From JAGDMJ01 sp963809695 (lineage in GTDB: Bacteria; Bacteroidota; Ignavibacteria; UBA10030; UBA6906): a stretch of DNA of 64,000 nucleotides. A model generated the notes under the pieces. That model was not told where the DNA came from, did no database searches, and saw only the letters and a list, made by a program, of their open reading frames with translations. This document shows, piece by piece, positions 35,417 to 43,029 of this stretch; the stretch's first letter is position 1, and each line of letters begins with the position of its first letter. The stretch is taken from positions 248,001 through 312,000 of the forward strand of contig CAWEKI010000007.1 of the NCBI GenBank assembly GCA_963809695.1, in the 5' to 3' direction. A program made the translations under genes and the position numbers.

Positions 35417-35487
35417 CTGTCGGGAGAGGATTCGAACCTCTACTCACGGCTCCAAAGGCCGCTGTCCTGCCATTAGACGACCCGACA
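35417..35487 (-). tRNA. tRNA-Gln(TTG)
   Basis: A complete cloverleaf on the minus strand: acceptor stem TGTCGGG/CCCGACA, D arm GTC...GAC, anticodon stem GCGGC/GCCGT with loop CTTTGGA (anticodon TTG) and T arm AGAGG-TTCGAAT-CCTCT. 71 bases without an encoded CCA. It lies between rplR and rpsE in the same direction, so it is most likely cut out of the spc mRNA. Confidence 0.95.
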
Positions 35488-35494
35488 ATCCGTT

Positions 35495-35593
35495 GACTTT
35501 CGCAAAAGCCATGGAGTGACGATACGAGCAGGATCGAGATTTAGCCAATGAGTCTTGGAGCCTCTCCGACATTCCATGACTTTTGCGAAAGCC
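35495..35593 (-). repeat. Long inverted repeat / RNA hairpin between rplR and tRNA-Gln
   Basis: Arms 35495-35515 and 35573-35593 are 21 bases each and match at 19 positions as DNA. Both remaining positions become G-U pairs in the minus-strand RNA, so the transcript can form a continuous 21-bp stem with a 57-base loop. It begins 16 bases after the rplR stop and ends 7 bases before the tRNA 5' end. A processing stem (RNase III-like) is the likely role, by inference. Confidence 0.7.
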
Positions 35594-35609
35594 AGGAGTT
35601 GAAATGACG

Positions 35610-35978
35610 CTAGAACTTCAACCCGCCTGCACGCGCGCCGTCGGCCATCGCCTTGACAACGCCGTGAAAGACGTACCCGTTACGATCGAAGACCACTTCC
35701 TTGATGTCCTTCTCCATGGCCTTCCTGGCGGCAATCTGTCCCACCTGCTTTGCCCGGGTCATCTGCCCCTTGACGTCCTTCACCTGCTCCTTGACGTCCT
35801 TCGAGAGATCGGACACTGCCACCAGCGTCTTGCCGGTCATGTCATCCACGATCTGGATATAGACATGCTTCAGGCTGCGAAAGACCGTGAGGCGCGGCCG
35901 CTTTGATGTTCCGTTGATCTTCAGCCGAATGTGCGCCTTCACGCGTCGGCGGTTTTCCACTCTGTTCTTGGTGATCAT
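35610..35978 (-). CDS. rplR: 50S ribosomal protein L18
   Basis: 5S rRNA-binding protein of the central protuberance. 122 residues: RRRVKAHIRLKINGTSKRPRLTVFRSLKHVYIQIVDD near the N-terminus and the C-terminal FDRNGYVFHGVVKAMADGAR. It follows rplF; the usual next gene rpsE is displaced 231 bases by a hairpin and tRNA-Gln. Confidence 0.97.
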   Translation of the reverse strand: MITKNRVENRRRVKAHIRLKINGTSKRPRLTVFRSLKHVYIQIVDDMTGKTLVAVSDLSKDVKEQVKDVKGQMTRAKQVGQIAARKAMEKDIKEVVFDRNGYVFHGVVKAMADGARAGGLKF

Positions 35979-36001
35979 GCTCTGGTTCCCGCTGGAGTCA
36001 C

Positions 36002-36556
36002 TTATGCTTTAGCACCGCTTGCCGCGGCCGCCTTGCCGGCCTTGCGGCGGATGAATTCGCCCTCGTACTTTATCCCTTTGCCCTTGTAGGGCTCCGGCTC
36101 GCGGAAGGATCGGATCTTTGCCGCGACCTGCCCGACCAGCTGCTTGTCGATCCCGCTAATCGTGATATTGGTCTGGGTCGGGGTTTCGATCTTAATGCCT
36201 CCCGGAGGATCGAACAGGATCGGGTGTGAATACCCAAGGGCGAGCTGAAGCTTCTTGCCCTTCAATTCAGCGCGATAGCCAACGCCGACCAGCTCAAGCT
36301 TCTTTGAATATCCTTCGGTGACACCTTTCACCATGTTCTGCAGGAGCGCCCTCCAGAGGCCATGCAGCGCCCGCTGCACTTTGAGGTCGGAGGAACGACC
36401 GACCGTGATCCGGTTATCCTTGATCTCCAGGGTAATGTCGGGATGCACCTCGGCTGACAATTCGCCCTTTGGGCCGGTGACCGTCACATGGTGGTCTTTG
36501 GCCTGGACCTTCACGCCCTGGGCAATGGTTATGGGTTTTCGTCCAACTCGTGACAC
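36002..36556 (-). CDS. rplF: 50S ribosomal protein L6
   Basis: Large-subunit protein near the factor-binding site. 184 residues: MSRVGRKPITIAQGVKVQ, TVTGPKGELSAEVHPDI and the C-terminal signature KIRSFREPEPYKGKGIKYEGEF region (about 148-170), followed by a short Ala/Gly/Lys tail. Standard spc position. Confidence 0.97.
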   Translation of the reverse strand: MSRVGRKPITIAQGVKVQAKDHHVTVTGPKGELSAEVHPDITLEIKDNRITVGRSSDLKVQRALHGLWRALLQNMVKGVTEGYSKKLELVGVGYRAELKGKKLQLALGYSHPILFDPPGGIKIETPTQTNITISGIDKQLVGQVAAKIRSFREPEPYKGKGIKYEGEFIRRKAGKAAAASGAKA

Positions 36557-36574
36557 GTCTGTGATCTCCTTTGC

Positions 36575-36970
36575 TTACCAGATTTCGCAGAGCACTTCGC
36601 CGCCGACCTTGGCCTGGCGCGCCTCGGTATCGGTCATCAGCCCCTTCGGGGTGGAGATGACCGCGATGCCGAGTCCTCCGAGCACCCGTGGCAGCTCATC
36701 GGACGCCGCGTATTTGCGCAGACCAGGCTTGCTGATCCGCTTCAACCCGCTGATGACGGGTTGCCCGTCATTGTACTTCAGCTGGATCCGCAGGACACCC
36801 TGCGCGCTTTCCTTGATCTCCGTATAGCCGCTGACAAACTTGTGTGCGACCAAAAGCCTGGTCAGCTCACGCTTGAGATTGGAGGTCGGAATATCGAGCC
36901 GCTTGTGTCGTGCCTGCACGGCGTTCCTCAGCCGGGTCAGATAGTCGGCGACGGGATCGGTCATTGTCAT
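36575..36970 (-). CDS. rpsH: 30S ribosomal protein S8
   Basis: Primary 16S rRNA-binding protein and, in many bacteria, the spc-operon repressor. 131 residues: DPVADYLTRLRNAVQARHK and the C-terminal STPKGLMTDTEARQAKVGGEVLCEIW. Two starts are possible, ATG 36970 (MTMTDP) or ATG 36964 (MTDP); neither has a distinct Shine-Dalgarno site. Confidence 0.96.
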   Translation of the reverse strand: MTMTDPVADYLTRLRNAVQARHKRLDIPTSNLKRELTRLLVAHKFVSGYTEIKESAQGVLRIQLKYNDGQPVISGLKRISKPGLRKYAASDELPRVLGGLGIAVISTPKGLMTDTEARQAKVGGEVLCEIW

Positions 36971-37016
36971 GCTCGTACCACTTCATTTAGTAAGAGTAAC
37001 TGAACTGCATAGGGGT

Positions 37017-37286
37017 TTACCAGCTCGCTTTCGTCACGCCTGGAATCTTGCCATCCAGCGCCAGATCCCGGAATGCGATGCGGGACAAGCCGAATTTCCG
37101 CATGAACCCTCGCGGCCTTCCGCTCATGCTGCACCGGCTGTGCAGCCTGGTCGGGTTGGAGTTGCGCGGGAGCTTCTGCAGCCCTTCATAGTCCCCCTTC
37201 TCCTTCAATTCCTTCCTCAGCGCTGCGTACTTGGCGACGAGACGCTCGCGCTTCGCTTGCCGGGCTTTTGCACTTGTCTTTGCCAT
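37017..37286 (-). CDS. rpsN: 30S ribosomal protein S14, zinc-free type
   Basis: 89-residue long form without the zinc cysteines (only one Cys, in HSRCSMSGRPRGFMRKFGLSR). Begins MAKTSAKARQAKRERLVAKY. Lies between rplE and rpsH. Confidence 0.97.
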   Translation of the reverse strand: MAKTSAKARQAKRERLVAKYAALRKELKEKGDYEGLQKLPRNSNPTRLHSRCSMSGRPRGFMRKFGLSRIAFRDLALDGKIPGVTKASW

Positions 37287-37317
37287 ACGTGTGTTGTTCC
37301 TGATTATTCTGACGGTA

Positions 37318-38037
37318 TTACATTCCCTGGGCTTTTGTCGTTTCCAGGACTTCCTGCCGCTTCAAGAAAGGCATACCGAACGCCTTCAGCAGCTCATACG
37401 CTTCCTGATCGGTCTTCGCGGTCGTCACGAAGGTGATATCCATTCCGAACACTTTGACGATCTTGTCCACGTCGATCTCGGGGAAGATCGTGTGCTCTTT
37501 GATCCCGATCGTATAGTTTCCCCGTCCATCGAACGACTTGTCGGACAACCCCCGGAAGTCGCGGATACGCGGGACGGTAATGCTGATGAACCGGTCGAGA
37601 AACTCATACATGATATGCCGGCGCAGCGTGACCCGGCAACCGATCGGCATCTTTTCGCGCAGTTTGAAGTTCGAGATGGACTTCTTCGCGCGGGTGATGA
37701 CCACCTTCTGGCCGACGATGGCCTCAAGATCACGGGCAGCCGCCTCGACAAGTTTGGGATCCTGCGTTGCCTGCCCCACCCCGATGTTGATGGCGATCTT
37801 GTCGAGACGCGGGACCTGCATGATGCTCTTATAATTGAAGCGCTTCATGAGAGCCGGGACGACGTCTTTCGGGTAGTTCACCGACAGCCGCGAGATCACT
37901 TTTTCCCTTGGTCGCGCCTGCTTCTCAGCTTTTTCGCCTTTCTTCGGGGCCTGCGGGGCTTTTGTCTTTTCCTGCTTCTCTCCGCCCCCTTTGGGCTTTT
38001 TCGGTTTTTCTTCGCTCTTGGGTTTTTCGTCGGCCAT
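37318..38037 (-). CDS. rplE: 50S ribosomal protein L5 with charged N-terminal extension
   Basis: 5S rRNA- and P-site tRNA-contacting protein. 239 residues instead of about 180. Residues 1-50 are a Lys/Glu/Pro-rich low-complexity extension (DEKPKSEEKPKKPKGGGEKQ); the conserved protein starts near 52 (RLSVNYPKDVVPALMKRFNYK) and includes KIAINIGVGQATQDPKLVEA and FPEIDVDKIVKVFGMDITFV. AGGAAG lies about 13 bases before ATG 38037, and no good internal start with a Shine-Dalgarno site is seen, so the extension seems to be translated. Confidence 0.95.
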   Translation of the reverse strand: MADEKPKSEEKPKKPKGGGEKQEKTKAPQAPKKGEKAEKQARPREKVISRLSVNYPKDVVPALMKRFNYKSIMQVPRLDKIAINIGVGQATQDPKLVEAAARDLEAIVGQKVVITRAKKSISNFKLREKMPIGCRVTLRRHIMYEFLDRFISITVPRIRDFRGLSDKSFDGRGNYTIGIKEHTIFPEIDVDKIVKVFGMDITFVTTAKTDQEAYELLKAFGMPFLKRQEVLETTKAQGM

Positions 38038-38073
38038 ATGCGTTTCGCTTCTTCCTGGTTTCTACCGAATCGT

Positions 38074-38397
38074 TTAGAACATTTCCCCCGTGGCCTTGGC
38101 TACACGCATGCGCCGCTTCTTTCCGGTCGTCTCGTCTTTGACCACGGAGGTGCCGACGCGTGTAGGCTCGTTGGTCTTGGGGTCGATCAGCATCACATTG
38201 GAGACATGGATCGTGCCTTCCCGCTGCACGATTCCCCCTTGCGGGTTCTTCTGGCTCGGGCGGGAATGTCTCTTGATGATGTTCACTCCTTCGATGATGA
38301 TCCGTTCCCGGTCGGGATACACTTTCAGGACTTTTCCCCTTTTGCCCCGGGAATTTCCGGCGATCACCATCACGGTATCATTCTTATGGATCTTCAT
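38074..38397 (-). CDS. rplX: 50S ribosomal protein L24
   Basis: Assembly-initiator protein of the large subunit. 107 residues: MKIHKNDTVMVIAGNSRGKRGKVLKV (KOW motif) and HVSNVMLIDPKTNEPTRVG. ATG 38397 has AAGGAG 8 bases upstream; the frame is open further upstream but not conserved. Confidence 0.97.
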   Translation of the reverse strand: MKIHKNDTVMVIAGNSRGKRGKVLKVYPDRERIIIEGVNIIKRHSRPSQKNPQGGIVQREGTIHVSNVMLIDPKTNEPTRVGTSVVKDETTGKKRRMRVAKATGEMF

Positions 38398-38413
38398 AGG
38401 ACTCCTTACGGCG

Positions 38414-38782
38414 TTAGAGCACTTCCGGTGCAAGGGAAACGATCTTCATATACTGTTTCTCGCGCAGTTCGCGCGCAACGGGCCCGAAGATGCGGCTTCC
38501 GCGCGGCTCGCCCTGCTCGTTGATCAGCACGGCCGCGTTCTCATCGAACCGGATGAACGAGCCATCCTTGCGCCGGGTTTCTTTCTTGGTCCGGACAATG
38601 ACGGCCCTGGCGACTTCCCCCTTCTTGACGGCAGCTCCCGGGATGGCTGATTTGACCGCGACGACCACAAGATCGCCCAGTCCTGCATACCGGCGATCGG
38701 ATCCGCCAAGGACCCTGATGCACCGGACTTTTTTCGCGCCGGAGTTATCGGCGACCACGAGATTTGTTTCTTCTTGGATCAT
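38414..38782 (-). CDS. rplN: 50S ribosomal protein L14
   Basis: Large-subunit protein at the intersubunit bridge. 122 residues: MIQEETNLVVADNSGAKKVRCIRVLGG and the C-terminal GSRIFGPVARELREKQYMKIVSLAPEVL. First gene of the spc-type block after rpsQ. Confidence 0.98.
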   Translation of the reverse strand: MIQEETNLVVADNSGAKKVRCIRVLGGSDRRYAGLGDLVVVAVKSAIPGAAVKKGEVARAVIVRTKKETRRKDGSFIRFDENAAVLINEQGEPRGSRIFGPVARELREKQYMKIVSLAPEVL

Positions 38783-38797
38783 TGTGCACGCTCCGTC

Positions 38798-39091
38798 TTA
38801 CTTCGCCTTTTCCAGGATTTCCACCAGCCGCCACCGCTTGGTCTTGCTGAGCGGCCGGGTTTCCATGATCCTGACCAGATCACCGATGCCCGCCTCCCGC
38901 TTCTCATCATGCGCCGTGAGCTTGCTCGTGCGCTTGAAATACTTCTTGTAGATCGGGTGGGGAACCCGGCGTTCCACCGTGACCACGATGCTCTTTACCA
39001 TCTTATTGCTGACCACCTTGCCGACCCGGACTTTCCGGCGTGTCGTGCGAGGGGCTTCTGCTGCGGGTTGGTTCCGGACTTCGTCACTCAT
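38798..39091 (-). CDS. rpsQ: 30S ribosomal protein S17
   Basis: Primary 16S rRNA-binding OB-fold protein. 97 residues with RKVRVGKVVSNKMVKSIVVTVERRVPHPIYKKYFKR in the core and IMETRPLSKTKRWRLVEILE at the end. The N-terminus is about ten residues longer than usual. The start overlaps the rpmC stop by four bases (ATGA). Confidence 0.97.
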   Translation of the reverse strand: MSDEVRNQPAAEAPRTTRRKVRVGKVVSNKMVKSIVVTVERRVPHPIYKKYFKRTSKLTAHDEKREAGIGDLVRIMETRPLSKTKRWRLVEILEKAK

Positions 39092-39348
39092 GACTGCTTC
39101 ACCTCGGTGTTCACTGATTCAGTTGCCTGTGGCGCGGAGGGGACCGGCGCTGGTGCGGCGGCGTGCTCCCGCTCCCGGAGAAGCGTCTTGATCCGGGCGA
39201 TATCACGACGGACGGTACGAACCTTGATCGGGCTCTCGAGCTGGCTGGTAGCGAGTTGAAAGCGGAGGTTCGCGAGGCTATCCTCCTCGTCCGTCAGCCG
39301 TTTCTTCAGCTCCTCCACGGAGAGCTGTTTGATCTCATCCATTTTCAT
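39088..39348 (-). CDS. rpmC: 50S ribosomal protein L29
   Basis: Small helical protein at the exit-tunnel rim, near the trigger-factor site. 86 residues; the conserved part is MDEIKQLSVEELKKRLTDEEDSL...ETRFQLA-like LANLRFQLATSQLESP with VRRDIARIKTLL. The last 20 residues are an Ala/Pro-rich tail. The stop overlaps the rpsQ start. Confidence 0.95.
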   Translation of the reverse strand: MKMDEIKQLSVEELKKRLTDEEDSLANLRFQLATSQLESPIKVRTVRRDIARIKTLLREREHAAAPAPVPSAPQATESVNTEVKQS

Positions 39349-39350
39349 GC

Positions 39351-39773
39351 TCAGGCTCCTTCGTAATCCGGTCTGACACTGATCTTGGTCTTGATGGGAA
39401 GCTTATGCGATGCGAGCCGGAGCGCTTCCAACGCCATCGTTTTGGTGGTTCCGCCGATCTCGAACATGATGCGACCGGGCTTCACCACAGCCACCCAGTA
39501 CTCGGGCGCCCCCTTCCCTTTTCCCATGCGGGTCTCGGCGGGCTTCTTGGTCACCGGCTTGTCCGGGAAGATCCGGATCCAGATGCGTCCTTCGCGTTTC
39601 ATCATGCGCGTCAGCGTGACGCGGGCGGCCTCGATCTGACGCTGGGTGATCCAACCGGGCTGGAGGGCCTTCAGGCCGAAATCGCCGAAAGAGACGCTGG
39701 CACCGCGGGTTGCCTTGCCGCGCATGCGGCCGCGCTGCGCCTTCCGGTACTTCACTCGTTTTGGCATCAACAT
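39351..39773 (-). CDS. rplP: 50S ribosomal protein L16
   Basis: Organises the A-site region of the large subunit. 140 residues beginning MLMPKRVKYRKAQRGRMRGK, with GRIWIRIFPDKPVTKKPAETRMGKGKG near the centre. AGGAG lies 9 bases before ATG 39773. Confidence 0.98.
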   Translation of the reverse strand: MLMPKRVKYRKAQRGRMRGKATRGASVSFGDFGLKALQPGWITQRQIEAARVTLTRMMKREGRIWIRIFPDKPVTKKPAETRMGKGKGAPEYWVAVVKPGRIMFEIGGTTKTMALEALRLASHKLPIKTKISVRPDYEGA

Positions 39774-39799
39774 ATGGGACTACTCCTGTGTTCTCTTGA

Positions 39800-40468
39800 C
39801 TATTGCCCGCGCCGCGCCGGCGGAGGCTGCATGTTCTGCTGGGCGTCGAGCACTTCCCCCTTGCAGATCCAGACTTTCACTCCGATGGCGCCGTACACGG
39901 TGCGCGCCGTGGCCGTCGCATAGTCGATATCCGCCCGGAGGGTGTGCAGCGGAATGCGCCCTTCCTTGTACTGCTCGCGGCGGGCCATTTCCGCGCCGCC
40001 CAGGCGCCCCGAGGTCATCACGCGGACCCCCTCGGCTCCCATGCGCATCGCGGCGGTGATACCGTTCTTCATCGCGCGGCGGAAGGCAATGCGCCCTTCC
40101 AGCTGCTGCGCGATATTCTCGGCGACCAGGAACGCATCGAGTTCCGGCCGCTTGATCTCATTGATCATGATCTTGACGTCGGTGTTGGTGATCTTCTTCA
40201 ACTCCTCTTCGAGCTGGGAGATCTCCTTTCCGCTCCGCCCGATCACGATGCCGGGCCGGGAGGTGTTGATCGTGATCACCACGCGCTTCGGGGTCCGCTC
40301 AATCAGAATTCTCGAGATGCCCGCCTTCTTCAGACGGTTCCGCACGTACTTGCGGATGGTCTGATCCTCTGTCAACTTGCCTGCGAAGGACTTCTCATCA
40401 TACCAGTTCGAATCCCAGGAACGGATGATGCCCAGCCGCAGCCCGATCGGATTGACTTTTTGTCCCAA
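39800..40468 (-). CDS. rpsC: 30S ribosomal protein S3
   Basis: Forms part of the mRNA entry channel. 222 residues: MGQKVNPIGLRLGIIRSWDS, a KH domain (RPGIVIGRSGKEISQLEEEL) and the C-terminal signature GRLGGAEMARREQYKEGRIP. The tail is short. Confidence 0.98.
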   Translation of the reverse strand: MGQKVNPIGLRLGIIRSWDSNWYDEKSFAGKLTEDQTIRKYVRNRLKKAGISRILIERTPKRVVITINTSRPGIVIGRSGKEISQLEEELKKITNTDVKIMINEIKRPELDAFLVAENIAQQLEGRIAFRRAMKNGITAAMRMGAEGVRVMTSGRLGGAEMARREQYKEGRIPLHTLRADIDYATATARTVYGAIGVKVWICKGEVLDAQQNMQPPPARRGQ

Positions 40469-40476
40469 AGCTCCTC

Positions 40477-40929
40477 CTACTTCTGTTCTTGCGTTTCGGT
40501 GGTGTCGGCTTTGGCAGCCGGCTTCGATTTCCCTGCGGCGGTTTCCTTCGCGGGAGCTTTCGCCCTCCGGGTTCCCTTCTTCGGCGCCGCCGTTGATTCC
40601 ACAATGATCGTCACGTGATTGGACCGCTTGCGGATCCGGTAGGCGCGCCCCATCGGCGCCGCACTGATCCGTTTCATCATCATGCCCCCATCCACAAAGG
40701 CCTCCTTCACTCTCATCTCTTCCGGCTCCAGGCGACCCGACTCGTCCTTGTTCTGCAGGTTCGAGACCGCCGAGCGCAGTACCTTTTCTGCCACCTTGGA
40801 GGCATGCTTCGGCGAGAAGTGCAGGAGGTGAAGGGCCTCATCCACCGGCTTGCCCCGGATCAGGTCGATCACCAGGCGCATCTTGCGCGGAGACGTTCCG
40901 ATGTATCTGTTGATAGCTCGAGCTTCCAT
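40477..40929 (-). CDS. rplV: 50S ribosomal protein L22 with C-terminal extension
   Basis: Lines the exit tunnel. 150 residues versus about 110. The conserved protein (ARAINRYIGTSPRKMRLVIDLIRGK to RAYRIRKRSNHVTIIV) ends near residue 112; the remainder is a Lys/Ala/Pro/Thr-rich tail (KKGTRRAKAPAKETAAGKSK). The tail resembles those of L5 and L17 in composition. Confidence 0.96.
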   Translation of the reverse strand: MEARAINRYIGTSPRKMRLVIDLIRGKPVDEALHLLHFSPKHASKVAEKVLRSAVSNLQNKDESGRLEPEEMRVKEAFVDGGMMMKRISAAPMGRAYRIRKRSNHVTIIVESTAAPKKGTRRAKAPAKETAAGKSKPAAKADTTETQEQK

Positions 40930-40932
40930 GCG

Positions 40933-41220
40933 TTAACTCGCCGTTGTTGTTTCTTCCTTCTTGATACCGGGGTGCACCCGGAAGGTGCGGGTCGGCGCGA
41001 ACTCGCCCAGCTTGTGCCCGACCATGCCTTCGTGGATGTACACCGGGATGAACTTGTTCCCGTTGTGCACGGCAAACGTGTGGCCGACGAAATCCGGCGT
41101 GATCGTGGATGCCCGCGACCAGGTCTTGATGACCTTCTTCTGATTCGACTTGTTCAGCGCTTCCACCTGCTCCAGGACCCGTGCGCTGACAAAGGGTCCT
41201 TTCTTGAGCGATCGAGCCAT
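40933..41220 (-). CDS. rpsS: 30S ribosomal protein S19
   Basis: Head protein of the small subunit. 95 residues: MARSLKKGPFVSARVLEQVEALN, TWSRASTITPDFVGHTFAVHNG and EGMVGHKLGEFAPTRTF. Confidence 0.98.
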   Translation of the reverse strand: MARSLKKGPFVSARVLEQVEALNKSNQKKVIKTWSRASTITPDFVGHTFAVHNGNKFIPVYIHEGMVGHKLGEFAPTRTFRVHPGIKKEETTTAS

Positions 41221-41226
41221 GGCCGC

Positions 41227-42054
41227 TTACTTTCTTCGTTTGACGATATACTTGCTCGAGGGTTTTTTTCTCCAGCGCGTCTTCTTCCCCTTCGTATGCC
41301 ATCCCCACGGCGAGACCGGGTGCGGATTCCCCTGCGGCGACTTTCCCTCGCCGCCGCCGTGCGGATGGTCCACAGGGTTCATGACGACGCCGCGCGACTG
41401 CGGGCGGATGCCGAGCCAGCGCGACCGACCGGCCTTCCCGACGCTGATGTTTTCATGATCGGCGTTTCCTACGCTGCCGATGGTCGCGATGCATTCCACC
41501 GGAATGTTCCGGATCTCTCCCGACGGAAGGCGGAGCTGGGCGAACTTCCCTTCCTTTGCCATCAGCTGCACGGCCATCCCTGCGCTGCGCGCAAGCTGTG
41601 CGCCCTTGCCGGGACGCATTTCGATGTTGTGAACGAATGTCCCGGCGGGAATGTTCGCCAGCGGCATCGCATTGCCTACCTTGATCTCCGCGTCGGGACC
41701 CGACCGGAGGACCTCTCCCACCTTGACGCCGTTCGGAGCGACGATATAGCGGCGCTCGCCGTCTGTATACTGCAGCAGCGCAATGCGCGCCGAGCGGTTC
41801 GGGTCGTATTCGATCGCCGCCACCTTCGCGTCCATCCCCCGCTTGTTCCGCTTGAAATCGATGATCCGGTAGAACCGCTTGTGGCCGCCGCCACGATGGC
41901 GCGAGGTGATCCGCCCCGTATTATTTCGTCCGCCGCTCTTGTGCAGCGGCTCAAGCAGCGATTTCTCCGGCTTCGTTTTCGTGATCTCGTCGAACGCCGA
42001 CACTGACATCCATCGGGTGCCGGGGGTCATCGGTTTCAGTTTTCTGATAGCCAT
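41227..42054 (-). CDS. rplB: 50S ribosomal protein L2
   Basis: Core 23S rRNA-binding protein near the peptidyl-transferase centre. 275 residues with KSGGRNNTGRITSRHRGGGHKR, GEIRNIPVECIATIGSVGN and the C-terminal signature VVMNPVDHPHGGGEGKSP. Standard length. Confidence 0.98.
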   Translation of the reverse strand: MAIRKLKPMTPGTRWMSVSAFDEITKTKPEKSLLEPLHKSGGRNNTGRITSRHRGGGHKRFYRIIDFKRNKRGMDAKVAAIEYDPNRSARIALLQYTDGERRYIVAPNGVKVGEVLRSGPDAEIKVGNAMPLANIPAGTFVHNIEMRPGKGAQLARSAGMAVQLMAKEGKFAQLRLPSGEIRNIPVECIATIGSVGNADHENISVGKAGRSRWLGIRPQSRGVVMNPVDHPHGGGEGKSPQGNPHPVSPWGWHTKGKKTRWRKKPSSKYIVKRRK

Positions 42055-42073
42055 GGTCTCTTCTTCCTGGTCT

Positions 42074-42364
42074 CTAGACGTTCTCGAAGAACTGGATCTT
42101 CTCGCCTTCCTTCAGTCGCACGATGGCCTTCTTCCAGGCGGGAGTCCGTCCGGCAAACCGCCCCTTGCGCGTCATCTGCGACTTCTCTTTCCCCTTGTGG
42201 CGGATCGTGCGGACATCCACCACCGTGACGTTGAATTTCTTCTCCACCGCCCGGGCGATGGCGATCTTGTTTGCCGAGAGCTCCACCTCAAAGGCGTACT
42301 GTCCCTTTTCCTGCAGGAGGGTCATCTTCTCGGTGACGATGGGACGTTTCAGAATTCCAATCAT
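42074..42364 (-). CDS. rplW: 50S ribosomal protein L23
   Basis: Exit-tunnel rim protein that binds trigger factor and SRP. 96 residues: MIGILKRPIVTEKMTLLQEKGQYAF and VVDVRTIRHKGKEKSQMTRKGRFAG. Confidence 0.97.
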   Translation of the reverse strand: MIGILKRPIVTEKMTLLQEKGQYAFEVELSANKIAIARAVEKKFNVTVVDVRTIRHKGKEKSQMTRKGRFAGRTPAWKKAIVRLKEGEKIQFFENV

Positions 42365-42382
42365 GGGTCTCTTCCCGCCGGG

Positions 42383-43012
42383 TTAGTTCTTAAAGGTATT
42401 CTGGAGAACTTCGACGGCGCTCTTCTGGATCAGGAGCACCTGGTTGTTGACCAGATCGTACGTCGACGCCTTATCGGCCTCCTTGATATCCAGCCGGGGA
42501 ATATTCCGTCCGGATTTCACCACATTGATATCGCTCTTCGGCATCAGCATGAGCGTCTTTGAGGACACAAGGTCCAGCGCTGCAAGGACTGTCTGCATCT
42601 CCTTGGTCTTGGGCGCCGCAAAGGTGAAATCCTCCACGATCTTGATCTGCCCTTCCTTCGCCTTCGCGGAAAGGGCGGATTTGCGGGCAAGCTTTCGCAC
42701 GCTTGCCGGAAGTTTCGTCGTGTAGTCCCGCGGCTTGGGACCGAAGATGGAGCCTCCCCCCGTCATGACCCCGGACCGGCTGGAACCCTGTCGGGCCATG
42801 CCGGTATGTTTCTGCTTGAACGGCTTCTTCCCTCCGCCCCGCACCTCGGCACGTGTCTTGACCTTCGACGTTCCCTGCCGCTGGTTGTCCAGATAGGACC
42901 GCACCGCCTGGTAGAGCACATGCTGATTCGGCTCGATGCCGAAGATGTCGGCGGAGAGTTTCACTTTTTCTCCGCTCTTCGTGCCGTCCTTTTTATAGAC
43001 TTCCAGTTCCAT
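42383..43012 (-). CDS. rplD: 50S ribosomal protein L4
   Basis: Assembly initiator; its loop reaches the exit tunnel. 209 residues: MELEVYKKDGTKSGEKVKL, the loop TKVKTRAEVRGGGKKPFKQKHTGMARQGS and the C-terminal VLLIQKSAVEVLQNTFKN. In enterics L4 represses the S10 operon; no target was identified here. Confidence 0.97.
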   Translation of the reverse strand: MELEVYKKDGTKSGEKVKLSADIFGIEPNQHVLYQAVRSYLDNQRQGTSKVKTRAEVRGGGKKPFKQKHTGMARQGSSRSGVMTGGGSIFGPKPRDYTTKLPASVRKLARKSALSAKAKEGQIKIVEDFTFAAPKTKEMQTVLAALDLVSSKTLMLMPKSDINVVKSGRNIPRLDIKEADKASTYDLVNNQVLLIQKSAVEVLQNTFKN

Positions 43013-43029
43013 CGCCGGGCTTCTCTCGG

